A stretch of 64,000 nucleotides of DNA from Amycolatopsis sp. cg9 (GTDB lineage: Bacteria; Actinomycetota; Actinomycetes; Mycobacteriales; Pseudonocardiaceae). Shown here in pieces: positions 17,163 through 26,280 of the stretch. The stretch is taken from positions 6,308,501 to 6,372,500 of the forward strand of contig NZ_CP166850.1 of assembly GCF_041346945.1 (NCBI RefSeq). The letters are read 5' to 3'. Made by a program: the position numbers and the translations under genes. The notes under the pieces are model-generated. The model ran no database searches and was not told the DNA's origin. It saw only the letters and a list, made by a program, of their open reading frames with translations. How positions within the stretch are numbered: the first letter of the stretch is position 1; every line of letters starts with the position of its first letter.

Positions 17163-20100
17163 GTGGCGGAGCACGGTGACGCACCGCCCTTCGAGCCGAC
17201 GACCTATCGCGGGCCGCAGTTGCCGGTTCCACGAGAGCTGCCTCCCGATATCTCCGGGTTCATCGGCCGGACCGAGCAGCTCGACGAGCTCGACCGGCTG
17301 CTCGACGGTTCCAGGACCACGACCTCCGTCGTGATCTCCTCGCTCTCCGGCACGGCGGGAGTGGGGAAGACCGCCTTGGCCGTGCACTGGGGTCACCGGG
17401 TGCGTGAGCGGTTCCCCGATGGGCAGCTCTACGTCAACCTGCGTGGCTATGACGCGGAGGACCCTGCTGCGCCCGAAGACGTGCTGGCCGATCTCCTGCG
17501 TGCGCTCGGTATCGCCGAGGCCACGATGCCGGCCGGCCTCGATCGCAGGGCCAGCATGTACCGGTCGATGGTGGCCGATCGGCGCATCCTGGTCGTCCTG
17601 GACAACGCCCGTACGGCCGATCAAATCGAGCCCTTGCTGCCGGGAACGGTCAGCTGCTTCGTGGTAGTCACAAGCCGTGACGCCCTTCCGGGCCTTTCGA
17701 TCACCCAGGGGGCCTCCCGGGTGACCGTCGACCTGCTTTCGCACGAAGACGCGGTGGAGCTCCTGCGACGGCGGCTCGGGAAGCGCGTGGACGACGAGTT
17801 CGCCGCGGCGGACGAGCTGGTCGAGCAGTGCGCGTGTTTGCCGATCGCGCTGCGCATCGTGGCCGAGCTGGCCCTGGCGAGGCCGCTGTCCAAGCTCGGC
17901 GACCTCGTCCGCGAGCTCGCCGATGAACAGCGGAAGCTGGCGATCCTCGGTTCGAGCGGCCACGCGCGTGTTGCCGTGCGTTCGGTGTTCTCCTGGTCGT
18001 ACCAGCAACTGAGTCCGCTGCAGGCACGAGCGTTCCGGCTGATGAGCGTGCCGCCCTCCGGCTGCGCCATCGACGACTACGGGCTGGCTGCCCTGGTCGG
18101 GGGCATCACTCTCGCCGAGGCGGGCGATGCGCTGCACAGCTTGATGCGCGTCAATCTCGTCCGGGAGGCCACGGACGGCAGATTCTTCCTGCACGACCTG
18201 CTGCGCGCCTACTCCGCGGAATTGGGCCGGGAATCGTCACACCGCAACGAACGAGAACACGCGCTCGATCGCCTGTTCGTCTACCACACGTACATGTCAT
18301 GTCGAGCGCTCGATCTGCTCAGCCCCCAGCACGGCCGCAACCGGCCGGCGATACCCGGACCGGCCGGGCCCGCGTTGAAGCTGAAGAACGACGAACAGGC
18401 CATAGCCTGGTTGACCGCCGAGCGGCAAAACGTCGTGGCCATCGCGAGGCGATTCCGCGAAAAGGAGCCCGGGGATCCGCAAAGCCCGGTCACCGCACTC
18501 TGCCAAGTTACCGCCGAGCACAATCTGGGGCTGTTCGCGCGCTACGTCGGTGACGTGCCCGGTGCACTGCAGCACTTCGAACGGGCGGGTAGAGCGCTGG
18601 CGTCCTCGGAGCTCACCTACCTGAGGCGGATCTGGCTGGACCAGGCCGAAGCTCTGTTGCTGGCCGGCCTGTCGAACGAGGCGGCCAACAGCTTGGACGA
18701 AGTGATCGCGGCCGCCGAGCACGCGGTCGACGAGGTGGATCTCGCAGAAGCTGAGCTGCTCCGCGCGGTGGCGGCACTGCTCGACGGGAACGGTCGCGCC
18801 GCCCATGAATTCGCGCATGCCGCCGAACGGAGGTTCTCGGCGAACGGGGACATCGGCTGGTCCGCGATCGCGGCGCTGACCCGCTTGCGAGCGGACGTCA
18901 AGCTCGGACTGGCGACCGGAGCGGTCACCGGCTGGCTGGCCGGCTGCGCGGTGCGACTGGCCGACCGCCTCCGAGCCCTGAGGCTGGTCGACGAGTCCGC
19001 AGCGGCGCGTCTTCTGGCCGTTCGGGTTCTTCTCCGGCTGAGCCGGGTGGGGGAGGCCGAAGCGGAGATGGCCAGAGTGCCGAAGCCGCGCTACATGACG
19101 CCGACCGACCACCAGGTCCTTCGCTGGCTCTGCCGGGCGGAGATTGCGGTCGCGGTGGGTGATCGGCGGCGCGCTCTTTCGTGCGTGCGCAACGGGCTCA
19201 TCGAGCTGGATCACCGCAACGACCGCCCCGCCGGGCCGGATCTGGCCGGCGGCACCGCGATGCACGCCCGCGAACTGGGACAGCTGGGAATCCAGATGAT
19301 GCTCAGCGACCGGACGGCGGATCAGGACCCGCAGCGACTCTTTGCGTGGCTGGAACTCGCACGCGCGACGGCCTACCGCTACGAGTCGCCGATCGACGAC
19401 CCGGTGCTCGCCGAACGCGTAGACGCGTTCCGCCAGCTGACCCGGTCGCTCCAGCTGGCCCAGTTGCGGGGTGAGCCCGCCGCCGAGCTGGTCTCCCGCC
19501 ACAACACTCTGCAGCAAGAGATCTCTCGCCTCGGCCGGCAGGCCAACACGCGCGGTGGTTTCCGGCGGCGGGCCAGCTTTTCCCAGCTCACGGACCAGCT
19601 CGGCGACCGCGCTTTCGTGAACTTCCTGGCGATCGGCGAGACCCAGCTCGCGGTCGTGATCGCCGATGGGCACGCCCACGTCGTGCAGATCGGCAGCCGT
19701 CGCCGCGCGGAGGAACTCGCGTGGGAGCTTTACGCGGACATCGATGCCTACGCCCCTGACGACTTGCCCCTGCCCCTCGCCGAGGTGGTGATCGCCTCGG
19801 CGCGTCGGCGAGCCGGATCCCTGGACGACCAGTTGCTCGCGCCGCTGGCGAAGCTGCTGTCCGATCGCGAACTGGTGATCGTTCCGAGCGGGCCACTGCA
19901 TTCGATCTCGTGGGGAGCGTTGCCCTCGCTGCATAGCCGTCCGTACGTGGTCACCCCTTCCGCAACGGCGTGGCTGGCGGCGGATCGTCCGCCGACCCGC
20001 GACCGCGCTGGTGAGACGGTCCTGATTCGCGGGCCCGGCGTCGAGGCCGACGGGAGTGAGTTCGAAGACCTGGTCAGGCTGTATCCGCACGCCATGTCCT

Positions 20101-20540
20101 TGAGCGGGCGGGATGCCACCGTCTCCGCGGTGCTGGAGCGCCTGGACGGGGCGGGGATGGCTCACCTGGCGGTTCAGGGCCAGCATGAGCCGGAGAACGC
20201 TTTGTTCTCACGGCTCGAGCTGGCGGACGGTCCGCTGTTCGCCCACGACGTCCTCCGGCTCGGAACGCCGCCGGCTCAGGTGGTGCTGGCGGCGAGCGAG
20301 CTCGCCTTGACCCACGTCAGGCCGGGCGACGAGCCGCTGGGGTTCGCCGGCGCATTGCTGGCGTCCGGTGTCAGCACGGTCGTGGCCGCGGTGACAAGGG
20401 TCGGCCGGAACGCCGCAACGCAGGCCATGACCGAGTTCCATCGACGGGTCTCGGCGGGGAGTCGGCCGGCGAGCGCACTTGCCGAGGTGACGGCACAGGA
20501 CCCGTACCGGCGACCGTTCGTGTGCGTGGGTGCCAGCTGA
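17163..20540 (+). CDS. STAND (NB-ARC-type) ATPase-TPR-CHAT fusion with degenerate CHAT active site
   Basis: A 1125-aa protein from GTG with AGGAG upstream. Residues about 35-330 are an AfsR-like NB-ARC module: FIGRTEQLDELDRLLDG, P-loop GTAGVGKTALA (about 62-72), the ILVVLDNAR Walker B strand, VVTSRD sensor and LPIALRIVAELA. A winged-helix part and the WLTAERQNVVAIAR segment end near 425. TPR-like helices fill about 430-860. The C-terminus (about 865-1115) is a CHAT protease fold: ELVIVPSGPLHSISWGALPS, AHLAVQGQHEPENALFSRLE, QVVLAASELALTHVRPGDE. The catalytic His of the usual CHG motif is Gln1005 and the catalytic Cys of LSACE is Ser1045. It is probably a signalling or scaffolding pseudo-protease, unless activity was re-invented. 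Confidence 0.88.
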   Translation: MAEHGDAPPFEPTTYRGPQLPVPRELPPDISGFIGRTEQLDELDRLLDGSRTTTSVVISSLSGTAGVGKTALAVHWGHRVRERFPDGQLYVNLRGYDAEDPAAPEDVLADLLRALGIAEATMPAGLDRRASMYRSMVADRRILVVLDNARTADQIEPLLPGTVSCFVVVTSRDALPGLSITQGASRVTVDLLSHEDAVELLRRRLGKRVDDEFAAADELVEQCACLPIALRIVAELALARPLSKLGDLVRELADEQRKLAILGSSGHARVAVRSVFSWSYQQLSPLQARAFRLMSVPPSGCAIDDYGLAALVGGITLAEAGDALHSLMRVNLVREATDGRFFLHDLLRAYSAELGRESSHRNEREHALDRLFVYHTYMSCRALDLLSPQHGRNRPAIPGPAGPALKLKNDEQAIAWLTAERQNVVAIARRFREKEPGDPQSPVTALCQVTAEHNLGLFARYVGDVPGALQHFERAGRALASSELTYLRRIWLDQAEALLLAGLSNEAANSLDEVIAAAEHAVDEVDLAEAELLRAVAALLDGNGRAAHEFAHAAERRFSANGDIGWSAIAALTRLRADVKLGLATGAVTGWLAGCAVRLADRLRALRLVDESAAARLLAVRVLLRLSRVGEAEAEMARVPKPRYMTPTDHQVLRWLCRAEIAVAVGDRRRALSCVRNGLIELDHRNDRPAGPDLAGGTAMHARELGQLGIQMMLSDRTADQDPQRLFAWLELARATAYRYESPIDDPVLAERVDAFRQLTRSLQLAQLRGEPAAELVSRHNTLQQEISRLGRQANTRGGFRRRASFSQLTDQLGDRAFVNFLAIGETQLAVVIADGHAHVVQIGSRRRAEELAWELYADIDAYAPDDLPLPLAEVVIASARRRAGSLDDQLLAPLAKLLSDRELVIVPSGPLHSISWGALPSLHSRPYVVTPSATAWLAADRPPTRDRAGETVLIRGPGVEADGSEFEDLVRLYPHAMSLSGRDATVSAVLERLDGAGMAHLAVQGQHEPENALFSRLELADGPLFAHDVLRLGTPPAQVVLAASELALTHVRPGDEPLGFAGALLASGVSTVVAAVTRVGRNAATQAMTEFHRRVSAGSRPASALAEVTAQDPYRRPFVCVGAS

Positions 20541-20907
20541 TCGGTCTTCGCAACGCTTGCCAGGCGAGCAGGGCGGCACCGGAGATCAGCTCGCCGATCG
20601 CTGAGCCACGGGTTGGCCCAGCGTGACAAATCTACGGGTAGTACCGGTTTGAGTTGCAGCGTGGCCGTGGTGGCCAGGTCGCGGACCGCCACCCAGAGCT
20701 TCTTGAACCGGACCGGGTCGCCGCCGAGGTGCCCGACGATTCCGGACACCACCTCCCACGACGGAAGCTCGCCCCGCTCAGCAGGTTCCCGATCGTGGTG
20801 TGGGACGCGCCGGTCGCCTTCGCGATGGTCGCGGGCTGAGGGGCGCCGGAGCTCCGGCGCAGCACCCGCAGCTCGGTGCACAGCCGGACGACGGCGGCCC
20901 GGGCCAT
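20541..20907 (-). pseudogene. Frameshifted XRE-family HTH regulator
   Basis: The frame starting at 20907 gives an N-terminal HTH (ARAAVVRLCTELRVLRRSSG, ATIAKATGASHTTIGNLLSG). The expected continuation ELPSWEVVSGIVGHLGGDPV is in another frame, with the break at about 20770-20780. The second frame continues through FKKLWVAVRDLATTATLQL and then into unrelated sequence overlapping the CHAT gene. One indel therefore separates the HTH from the rest, and the C-terminal part is missing. Helix spacing matches short actinobacterial XRE regulators. A sequencing error at the G-run is possible, but the absent C-terminus argues for decay. 20908-21047 contains no convincing gene. Confidence 0.65.
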
Positions 20908-21047
20908 GGTCGGGGTGGATCACCGGACGAGGGGAGAACGACCGTGCCGCACGACGTGCTGTACCTCGGGCTGCCCGCGGTCTCGGCGCTGACGTGGCTC
21001 GCCGGGTCGGCGATGATCCTGCGCGCCGCGGGGGCGGCGATGAGGTG

Positions 21048-21485
21048 TCAGCGGGGGCAGGGGCCGAAGTACAGGCACTCGATCGCCGCGCGGGGGGCGA
21101 GGGAGGCGGCGTGGGGTTCCAGTTCGTCGAGCAGGGTGGTGAGGCGGTCGAGGTCGGCCTCGCCGCCGGGGGTGAAGGGGACGAACCGCTCCGCCGTGTC
21201 GTGGACGGGGCAGCCGTTGGTGTGCAGGTTGCCCGCCGGCACGAGGGCGAAGACCTCGGTGCCGGTGTCGTCGAACGTGAAGTAGCCCTGCAGGCGGACC
21301 GGGGTCGTCGTCGCGACCTCGTTGATGTGCCGGCCGCCGAAGCTGGCGGGGTAGTGCCAGCCGGCGGTGGGGTCGTCGGCGAAGCGGTCGTGGCCCGGGT
21401 CCCGCCCGCCCGCCAGGTGCCAGCCGCGCGCGAGGAGGAACTCGTGCACGGCGAGCTGGCGGGCGAACAGCGGGTCGGTCGTCAT
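21048..21485 (-). CDS. Hypothetical protein
   Basis: A 145-aa soluble protein of no family I recognise. It is rich in aromatic and acidic residues (GWHYPASFGGRHINEV near 42-57, NLHTNGCPVHD in the middle) and ends ECLYFGPCPR. No signal peptide or membrane segment is present. It lies 82 bp downstream of the DNA ligase gene on the same strand, so it may be read through from it. The codon pattern is typical of the window. Confidence 0.7.
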   Translation of the reverse strand: MTTDPLFARQLAVHEFLLARGWHLAGGRDPGHDRFADDPTAGWHYPASFGGRHINEVATTTPVRLQGYFTFDDTGTEVFALVPAGNLHTNGCPVHDTAERFVPFTPGGEADLDRLTTLLDELEPHAASLAPRAAIECLYFGPCPR

Positions 21486-21567
21486 CGTGGGTTCCCTCCC
21501 GAACGCGGCGATGTACCCACCCAGTGTCGTCCCCGGCGGTCCGCCACGACCGGGTGACCACCCCCCG

Positions 21568-23559
21568 CTACACGATCCCGGCGCCGATCAGCTGCTCCCA
21601 GATGACGCTCTGGTCGACGACCTCGACGCCGAGTTTCTCCGCCTTGGTCAGCTTGCTCGCGCCGACGTCGGCGCCGGTGATGAGGAAGTCCGTGCTCGCC
21701 GAAACCGACGAAGCCGTGGTGGCGCCCGCCTTTTCGCAGTGGCGCTGGAACGTCGGGCGGGGCACCTTCTCGCCCGAACGCGGGTCGCTGATCGCGCCCG
21801 TCACCACCACCGTCTTGCCCGCCAGGGGCGCCCCGGCCGCGACGACCGGGGGCAGGTCCTCCTCGCGGACGTCGAGGGATACGCCCGCCTTCCGCAGCCG
21901 TTCGAGCTCCGGGCGCAGCCGGGTGAGGTGCTCGATCAGCGAGGCCGCGACCTTCGGGCCGATGTCCTCCACCGCCACGAGCCCCTCCTCGCCCGCCTCG
22001 GCGACGTCTTCCAGCGAGCCGAAACCCGCTCGGCACAGGCGAGCCGCGGTGCCTTCGGAAGCCATCGGGATCGCCAGGCCGATCAGCGCGCGGCGCAGGC
22101 CGACCGCGCGGCTCGCGTCGATCGACTCGATCATCCGCGTGGCCGAGACCTCGCCGACGCGGTCGAACTCCAGCAGTCTTTCCTTGGTCAGCCCGTAGAA
22201 GTCCGACGGGTGCTCCAGGATCCCCGCCTCCGCCAGGCGTTCGATCCACACCCCGCCGATGGCGTCGATGTCCGCCGCCGCCCGCGACGCCCAGTGGATC
22301 AGCCGGCGCACGGTCTGCGCGGGGCAGGAAACGTTGGTGCAGAACAGTTCCCGGCTGTTGCCCTGCTCGGTCAGCGGCTGCCCGCACGACGGGCAGGCGT
22401 CCGGCGGGACGATCTCCCGCTCGGCGCCCGTGCGCTTCGACGCGTCGAGCACGCCGGCGACGAACGGGATGACGTCACCCGCGCGGCGCACCAGCACGGT
22501 GTCGCCGATCTTGATGCCGCGGGCGCGGATCACCTCCTGGTTCGCCAGCGTCGCGCGGGTGACCGTCGTGCCGCCCACGAACACCGGTTCCAGCCACGCC
22601 ACCGGGGCGATCTTGCCGGTCTTGCCCACGTCCCAGACCACGTCGGCCAGCACGGTCGTCTTCTCCTCGGCGGCGAACTTGAACGCCAGCGCGCCGCGCG
22701 GCGAGCTCGACCGGGTGCCGGCCGCGGCGTACGCGTCACGATCCGCCAGCCGCAGCACCGCGCCGTCGAGGTCGTAGTCCAGCTCGTTGCGCTGCTGCTC
22801 GATGGTGGTGATCGCGGCCTGCGCGGCGTCCGCGCCGGCGCAGTGCCGCATGTCGGCCGCGGTGAACCCGAGCGCCACCAGCGCGCGCTCGAGGTCGGTG
22901 GCCGCGCTGTCGGGGTCGGTGTGCAGGTCGAAGGCGAAGAACCGCAGCCGCCGCTCGGCGACCGTCGCGGGATCCTTCGCGCGCAGCGTGCCCGCGGCCG
23001 CGTTGCGCGGGTTGATCAGCGGCTTGTCCGGGTGCGCGGTGTTGTACGCGGCGAACGTGGATCGCAGCATGACGGCCTCGCCGCGGACCTCGACCCGGCC
23101 CGGCGCGTCCACCCGATCGGGGATGCCGTCGGTCAGCGCGCGCACCAGCACCGTGACGTCGTCACCCGTCGTGCCGTCGCCGCGGGTGACCGCGCGCGCC
23201 AGCCGGCCGTTCTCGTAGACGACGGCCAGCGAAAGGCCGTCCAGCTTCGGCATGACCACGACCGGCTGGCCGGGGAAGCGGTCGAAGAACGCGGCGACCT
23301 GCTCGGGCTTGGTCGCCTTCTCCAGCGACAGCATCGGGCGCGAGTGCCGGATCGGCGCGTGCAGCACCGCCGGCGCGCCGACCTGCTCCAGGGGGTTCGG
23401 GTCGGGCGCGAGCTCCGGGTGCGCCCCGATCAGGCTCCGCAGCTCGTCCTCGACCGCGTCGTACTCCGCGTCCGCCACCAGCGGCGAACCCCGGTAGTAG
23501 GCGTCGCGCAGCGCGACGACGCGGTCGGCGAGTTCCTGGATGCGTTCCTGAGCGTTCAC
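21568..23559 (-). CDS. ligA: NAD-dependent DNA ligase (divergent LigA)
   Basis: A 663-aa ligase that seals nicks using NAD+. From the GTG at 23559: Ia domain with AYYRGSPLVADAEYD (20-34), adenylation lysine Lys105 in MPKLDGLSLA, nucleotidyltransferase motifs TRGDGTTGDDVT and RGEAVM, then an OB fold. A four-cysteine zinc finger (CPSCGQPL... FCTNVSC), helix-hairpin-helix repeats and a C-terminal BRCT domain (AGKTVVVTGAI... to the end) follow. The usual PMLSLdNAF motif reads PMLSLEKATKPEQ, and the protein is shorter than typical actinobacterial LigA. It may therefore be a second, accessory ligase. The frame extends upstream to a TTG at 23589; alignment of the N-terminal motif favours 23559 but no clear ribosome site is seen. 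Confidence 0.9.
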   Translation of the reverse strand: MNAQERIQELADRVVALRDAYYRGSPLVADAEYDAVEDELRSLIGAHPELAPDPNPLEQVGAPAVLHAPIRHSRPMLSLEKATKPEQVAAFFDRFPGQPVVVMPKLDGLSLAVVYENGRLARAVTRGDGTTGDDVTVLVRALTDGIPDRVDAPGRVEVRGEAVMLRSTFAAYNTAHPDKPLINPRNAAAGTLRAKDPATVAERRLRFFAFDLHTDPDSAATDLERALVALGFTAADMRHCAGADAAQAAITTIEQQRNELDYDLDGAVLRLADRDAYAAAGTRSSSPRGALAFKFAAEEKTTVLADVVWDVGKTGKIAPVAWLEPVFVGGTTVTRATLANQEVIRARGIKIGDTVLVRRAGDVIPFVAGVLDASKRTGAEREIVPPDACPSCGQPLTEQGNSRELFCTNVSCPAQTVRRLIHWASRAAADIDAIGGVWIERLAEAGILEHPSDFYGLTKERLLEFDRVGEVSATRMIESIDASRAVGLRRALIGLAIPMASEGTAARLCRAGFGSLEDVAEAGEEGLVAVEDIGPKVAASLIEHLTRLRPELERLRKAGVSLDVREEDLPPVVAAGAPLAGKTVVVTGAISDPRSGEKVPRPTFQRHCEKAGATTASSVSASTDFLITGADVGASKLTKAEKLGVEVVDQSVIWEQLIGAGIV

Positions 23560-23633
23560 GGGGAGGACGTTACCGGGCACCACCGACAAAACCGGGACCG
23601 TGCTGGAGGAGCTCCAGGCTTACGATGACGATC

Positions 23634-24473
23634 ATGCGATTCGCCATCAAGACTTCGCCGCAGAACACCGAATGGGCGGACATGCTCGCCGTGTGGCAGG
23701 CCGCCGACGAGATCGAGCTGTTCGAATCCGGCTGGACGTTCGACCACTTCTACCCGATCTTCTCCGACTCCTCCGGGCCGTGCCTGGAGGGCTGGGTGAC
23801 GCTCACCGCGCTCGCGCAGGCCACCAAGCGGCTGCGGGTGGGCACGCTGGTCAGCGGCATCCACTACCGCCACCCCGCGCTGCTGGCGAACATGGCCGCG
23901 ACGCTCGACATCGTCTCCGGCGGCCGGCTGGAGATCGGCATCGGCGCGGGCTGGAACGAGGAGGAGTCCGGCGCGTACGGCATGGAGCTCGGCACGGTCA
24001 AGGAGCGCAGCGACCGGTTCGAAGAGGCCTGCGAGGTCCTCGTCGGGCTGCTGACGCAGGAGACCACCACGTTCGAAGGTGCGCACTACCAGCTCAAGGA
24101 CGCCCGCTGCGAGCCGAAGGCCGTGCAGACGCCGCACCCGCCGATCTGCATCGGCGGCAGCGGCGAGAAGCGGACGCTGCGCACGACCGCGAAGTACGCC
24201 CAGCACTGGAACTTCGTCGGCGGCACCCCCGAAGAATTCGCCCACAAGCGTGACGTCCTGCACGCCCACTGCGCGGACATCGGGCGCGACCCGGGCGAGA
24301 TCACGCTCTCCTCGCACGTCCGGCTCGGCCCCGACGGCGACTACGCGAAGGTCGCCGCCGAGGCGGAGGCGCTCGGCGAGGCAGGGCTGGACCTGGCGAT
24401 CGTGTACCTGCCGCCGCCGCACACCCCGGCGGTGCTCGAGCCGCTGGCGAAGGCGCTCGAACCGCTGCGCTAA
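23634..24473 (+). CDS. F420-dependent LLM-class oxidoreductase (Rv1855c-like)
   Basis: A 279-aa TIM-barrel flavin/F420-type oxidoreductase of the luciferase-like family. It starts MRFAIKTSPQNTEWADML (an ATG at 23625 is an in-frame alternative). The GWTFDHFYPIFSD strand, GTLVSGIHYRHPALLANMAA, SGGRLEIGIGAGWNEEE and PPICIGGSGEKRTL are family signatures. The last two contact the deazaflavin phosphate. The substrate is not predictable. It is divergent from the ligase gene, and its stop overlaps the convergent redoxin stop by four bases, so no terminator separates them. Confidence 0.88.
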   Translation: MRFAIKTSPQNTEWADMLAVWQAADEIELFESGWTFDHFYPIFSDSSGPCLEGWVTLTALAQATKRLRVGTLVSGIHYRHPALLANMAATLDIVSGGRLEIGIGAGWNEEESGAYGMELGTVKERSDRFEEACEVLVGLLTQETTTFEGAHYQLKDARCEPKAVQTPHPPICIGGSGEKRTLRTTAKYAQHWNFVGGTPEEFAHKRDVLHAHCADIGRDPGEITLSSHVRLGPDGDYAKVAAEAEALGEAGLDLAIVYLPPPHTPAVLEPLAKALEPLR

Positions 24474-24925
24474 GCCGGGGTGCGCAGCGCCGCGACGGCC
24501 GCCGCGATGCCCCTCTCGTCGTAGCTGCCGGTGGGCAGGGCCGCGCTGTGGGCGTGGCGGACGACGCCGCCGGCGTCGACGAGGACGCTGCCCGACCGCT
24601 GCAGCGCGCCGAAGACCGCCTTGCCGAGGCCCACCGCCTCGTGGGGCGTGCCGTGGCGGCCGGTGACGACCGGGAACGGGACGTCGTGCTTCGCCCGCCA
24701 GGCGGCCGCCGTCTCGCGGTCTTCGGGCACCGCGACGAGGACGCGGACGCCGTCGGCCGCCAGCGTTTCCGCGTTCCCGGCGAGGGCGCGGACGTGCCGG
24801 CGGCAGACCGGGCAGGTCGTCGAGCGCATGAAGTAGAGCAGCACCGCGTGGCCGCCGAGGTCGACGGCGCGCCCCGCGGTGTCGACCAGCTCCAGCGGCG
24901 GGAGCGGGGTTCCGGGTTCGAGCAT
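24470..24925 (-). CDS. Peroxiredoxin/AhpC-TSA family redoxin
   Basis: A 151-aa thioredoxin-fold protein. The active site RSTTCPVCRRHV carries a CxxC pair at about residues 38-41, after the LLYFMRS strand. The thioredoxin-fold cis-Pro region and VLVDAGGVVRHAHS are present. It may reduce peroxides or act as a disulfide reductase. It starts 16 bp after the sigma factor stop, behind AAAGGA, so it is co-transcribed with that sigma factor, which could link it to an oxidative-stress response (inference). Confidence 0.85.
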   Translation of the reverse strand: MLEPGTPLPPLELVDTAGRAVDLGGHAVLLYFMRSTTCPVCRRHVRALAGNAETLAADGVRVLVAVPEDRETAAAWRAKHDVPFPVVTGRHGTPHEAVGLGKAVFGALQRSGSVLVDAGGVVRHAHSAALPTGSYDERGIAAAVAALRTPA

Positions 24926-24941
24926 GGCTGTCCTTTCGGGA

Positions 24942-25454
24942 TCACAGCCGGGCGCGGACGGCGGTCCGCGCCCGGTGCAGGTGGGATTTCATCGCCGCCG
25001 TGCTGAGGCCGAGCGCCTCCGCGACCGTCCGCCCCGGCTGCCCCAGGACGTCGCGCAGCACGAGAACGCGGCGCTGCACGTCCGGCAGCGTCTGGATCGC
25101 CAGTGCGACGCGCTCGGCTTCGAGCCGCTTGAGCGCTTCGTCCTCGGCCGAGTCCGTGAGCCCGGGCTCGGGCTCGGTGCCGGTGTCCAGCAGCCGCCGG
25201 GTGCGGCGCAGGCACTCGTTCCGCACGATCCGGAACATCCAGGAGGCGAGCGCCGCTGTCGCGCGCAGGGAGCCGATCTTGCGGTAGAGGACGATCAGCG
25301 CCTCCTGGGCCGCGTCCTCGGCGTCCTGCGGTGACGCGCAGAGGTGGTCGGCGAAGCGCCGCACGTGCGGGTGCGCCCCGTGCACGACCGCCGTGAGCGA
25401 CTCGAGGTCACCCCCTTGCGCGGCTTCCACGAGCTGCTCGCTGACCCACCCCAT
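24942..25454 (-). CDS. ECF-type RNA polymerase sigma factor
   Basis: A 170-aa sigma-70 family member. Region 2 includes PHVRRFADHLCASPQDAEDA and ALIVLYRKIGSLR with ASWMFRIVRNECLRR. Region 4 has IQTLPDVQRRVLVLRDVLGQ and GRTVAEALGLSTAAMKSHLH, the DNA-contacting helix pair. The ATG at 25454 was chosen because GAGGAG lies six bases upstream; the frame is open to 25484. No anti-sigma gene is adjacent. The coupled redoxin suggests a redox role, but that is inference. Confidence 0.9.
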   Translation of the reverse strand: MGWVSEQLVEAAQGGDLESLTAVVHGAHPHVRRFADHLCASPQDAEDAAQEALIVLYRKIGSLRATAALASWMFRIVRNECLRRTRRLLDTGTEPEPGLTDSAEDEALKRLEAERVALAIQTLPDVQRRVLVLRDVLGQPGRTVAEALGLSTAAMKSHLHRARTAVRARL

Positions 25455-25514
25455 CCGGCGCTCCTCCCGGTTCGACGACGACACCCATAAGAGGGCGCGT
25501 CCCGCCGAAAGGAT

Positions 25515-26035
25515 TCACCCCGCCCAGTGGCGGATCGCGAACCGGCCGCCGTCGCGGCGGATCTCGGCCGCGCCCGGGCCCGCGAAGTGCGCCGGGACGA
25601 CGAGTTCCCCGGTGTCGGCCGCCCGTTCGAGGACGGCGCGCCGGGTGGCGGCGGCTTGCCGCGGGTCCTCGCAGAAGCAGCTGCTGTGCTCGGGTTCGAG
25701 GAGCTGCACCGGGCTGTGCAGCAGGTCGCCGACGAACACCGCGCGGTCCGTCCCGGACGCGAGGCGCAGCACCGACGAACCGGGGGTGTGGCCGGGCGCG
25801 GGCTCCAGGGTGAGGTTCCGGTCGATGCGGTGGCCGCCTTCCCACAGCACCGCGCCTTCGCGCCGGACGCCGGCCGCGGCGAGGCGGTCGAGGAACGGCG
25901 TGGCCAGGTGGTCGAACAGGGGGATCTGCGGGCGGTCCCGGTCGTTGCCGACGCCGGTGTCGACGAGGATGACGCGGCCTTCGCTGCGCAGCACCTAGGT
26001 CTGGACCGCGTGTTCGGCGGTGGGTGCACGACGGG
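25515..26035 (-). pseudogene. Broken metallo-beta-lactamase-fold hydrolase
   Basis: The frame shows the MBL start strand RSEGRVILVDTGVGNDRDRP and the late motifs LEPAPGHTPGSSVLRLASGT, VFVGDLLHSP and VVPAHFAG. Two lesions are visible. A TAG stop lies just before VLRSEG at about 25995, where homologs read QTYVLRSEG, and the upstream codons (APTAEHAVQT) continue the same frame. In addition, the HxHxDH metal-binding loop expected after FLDRLAAAGVRREG is missing, as if a block was deleted. Without that loop the zinc site cannot form, so even a restart at the GTG downstream of the stop would give an inactive protein. 26036-26280 holds nothing I can assign. Confidence 0.7.
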
Positions 26036-26280
26036 TAGGTCTCCGGCCGCATGATCTTCTTCGTCTTTGATCCAGCTACCGGAGACCTCGCTCGTCTCCA
26101 GGAATCGACGTGCCCACGCCGCCTTCACGACGACGCGTAACAATCCACGCTGAGAATCGACGATACAACCAGCGCACCACCAAGCGGTTGCGGACGAGCA
26201 GGAAGAGTCGTCGGGTCCTTCGTGCCCCTCTGGCCCGATGACCTGCATCAACGCGGCACAACTCAGCACGGGGAGGTCGA

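Noticed and set aside
20944..21047. A short plus-strand frame with a hydrophobic segment (VLYLGLPAVSALTWLAGSAM)
   Set aside because: It runs into the convergent hypothetical gene and becomes shadow sequence; no ribosome site of quality or family match was seen, so it is at best a fragment.
26076..26280. Fragments of a transposase or small gene upstream of the three-TM gene
   Set aside because: Short frames on both strands show no recognisable motif.
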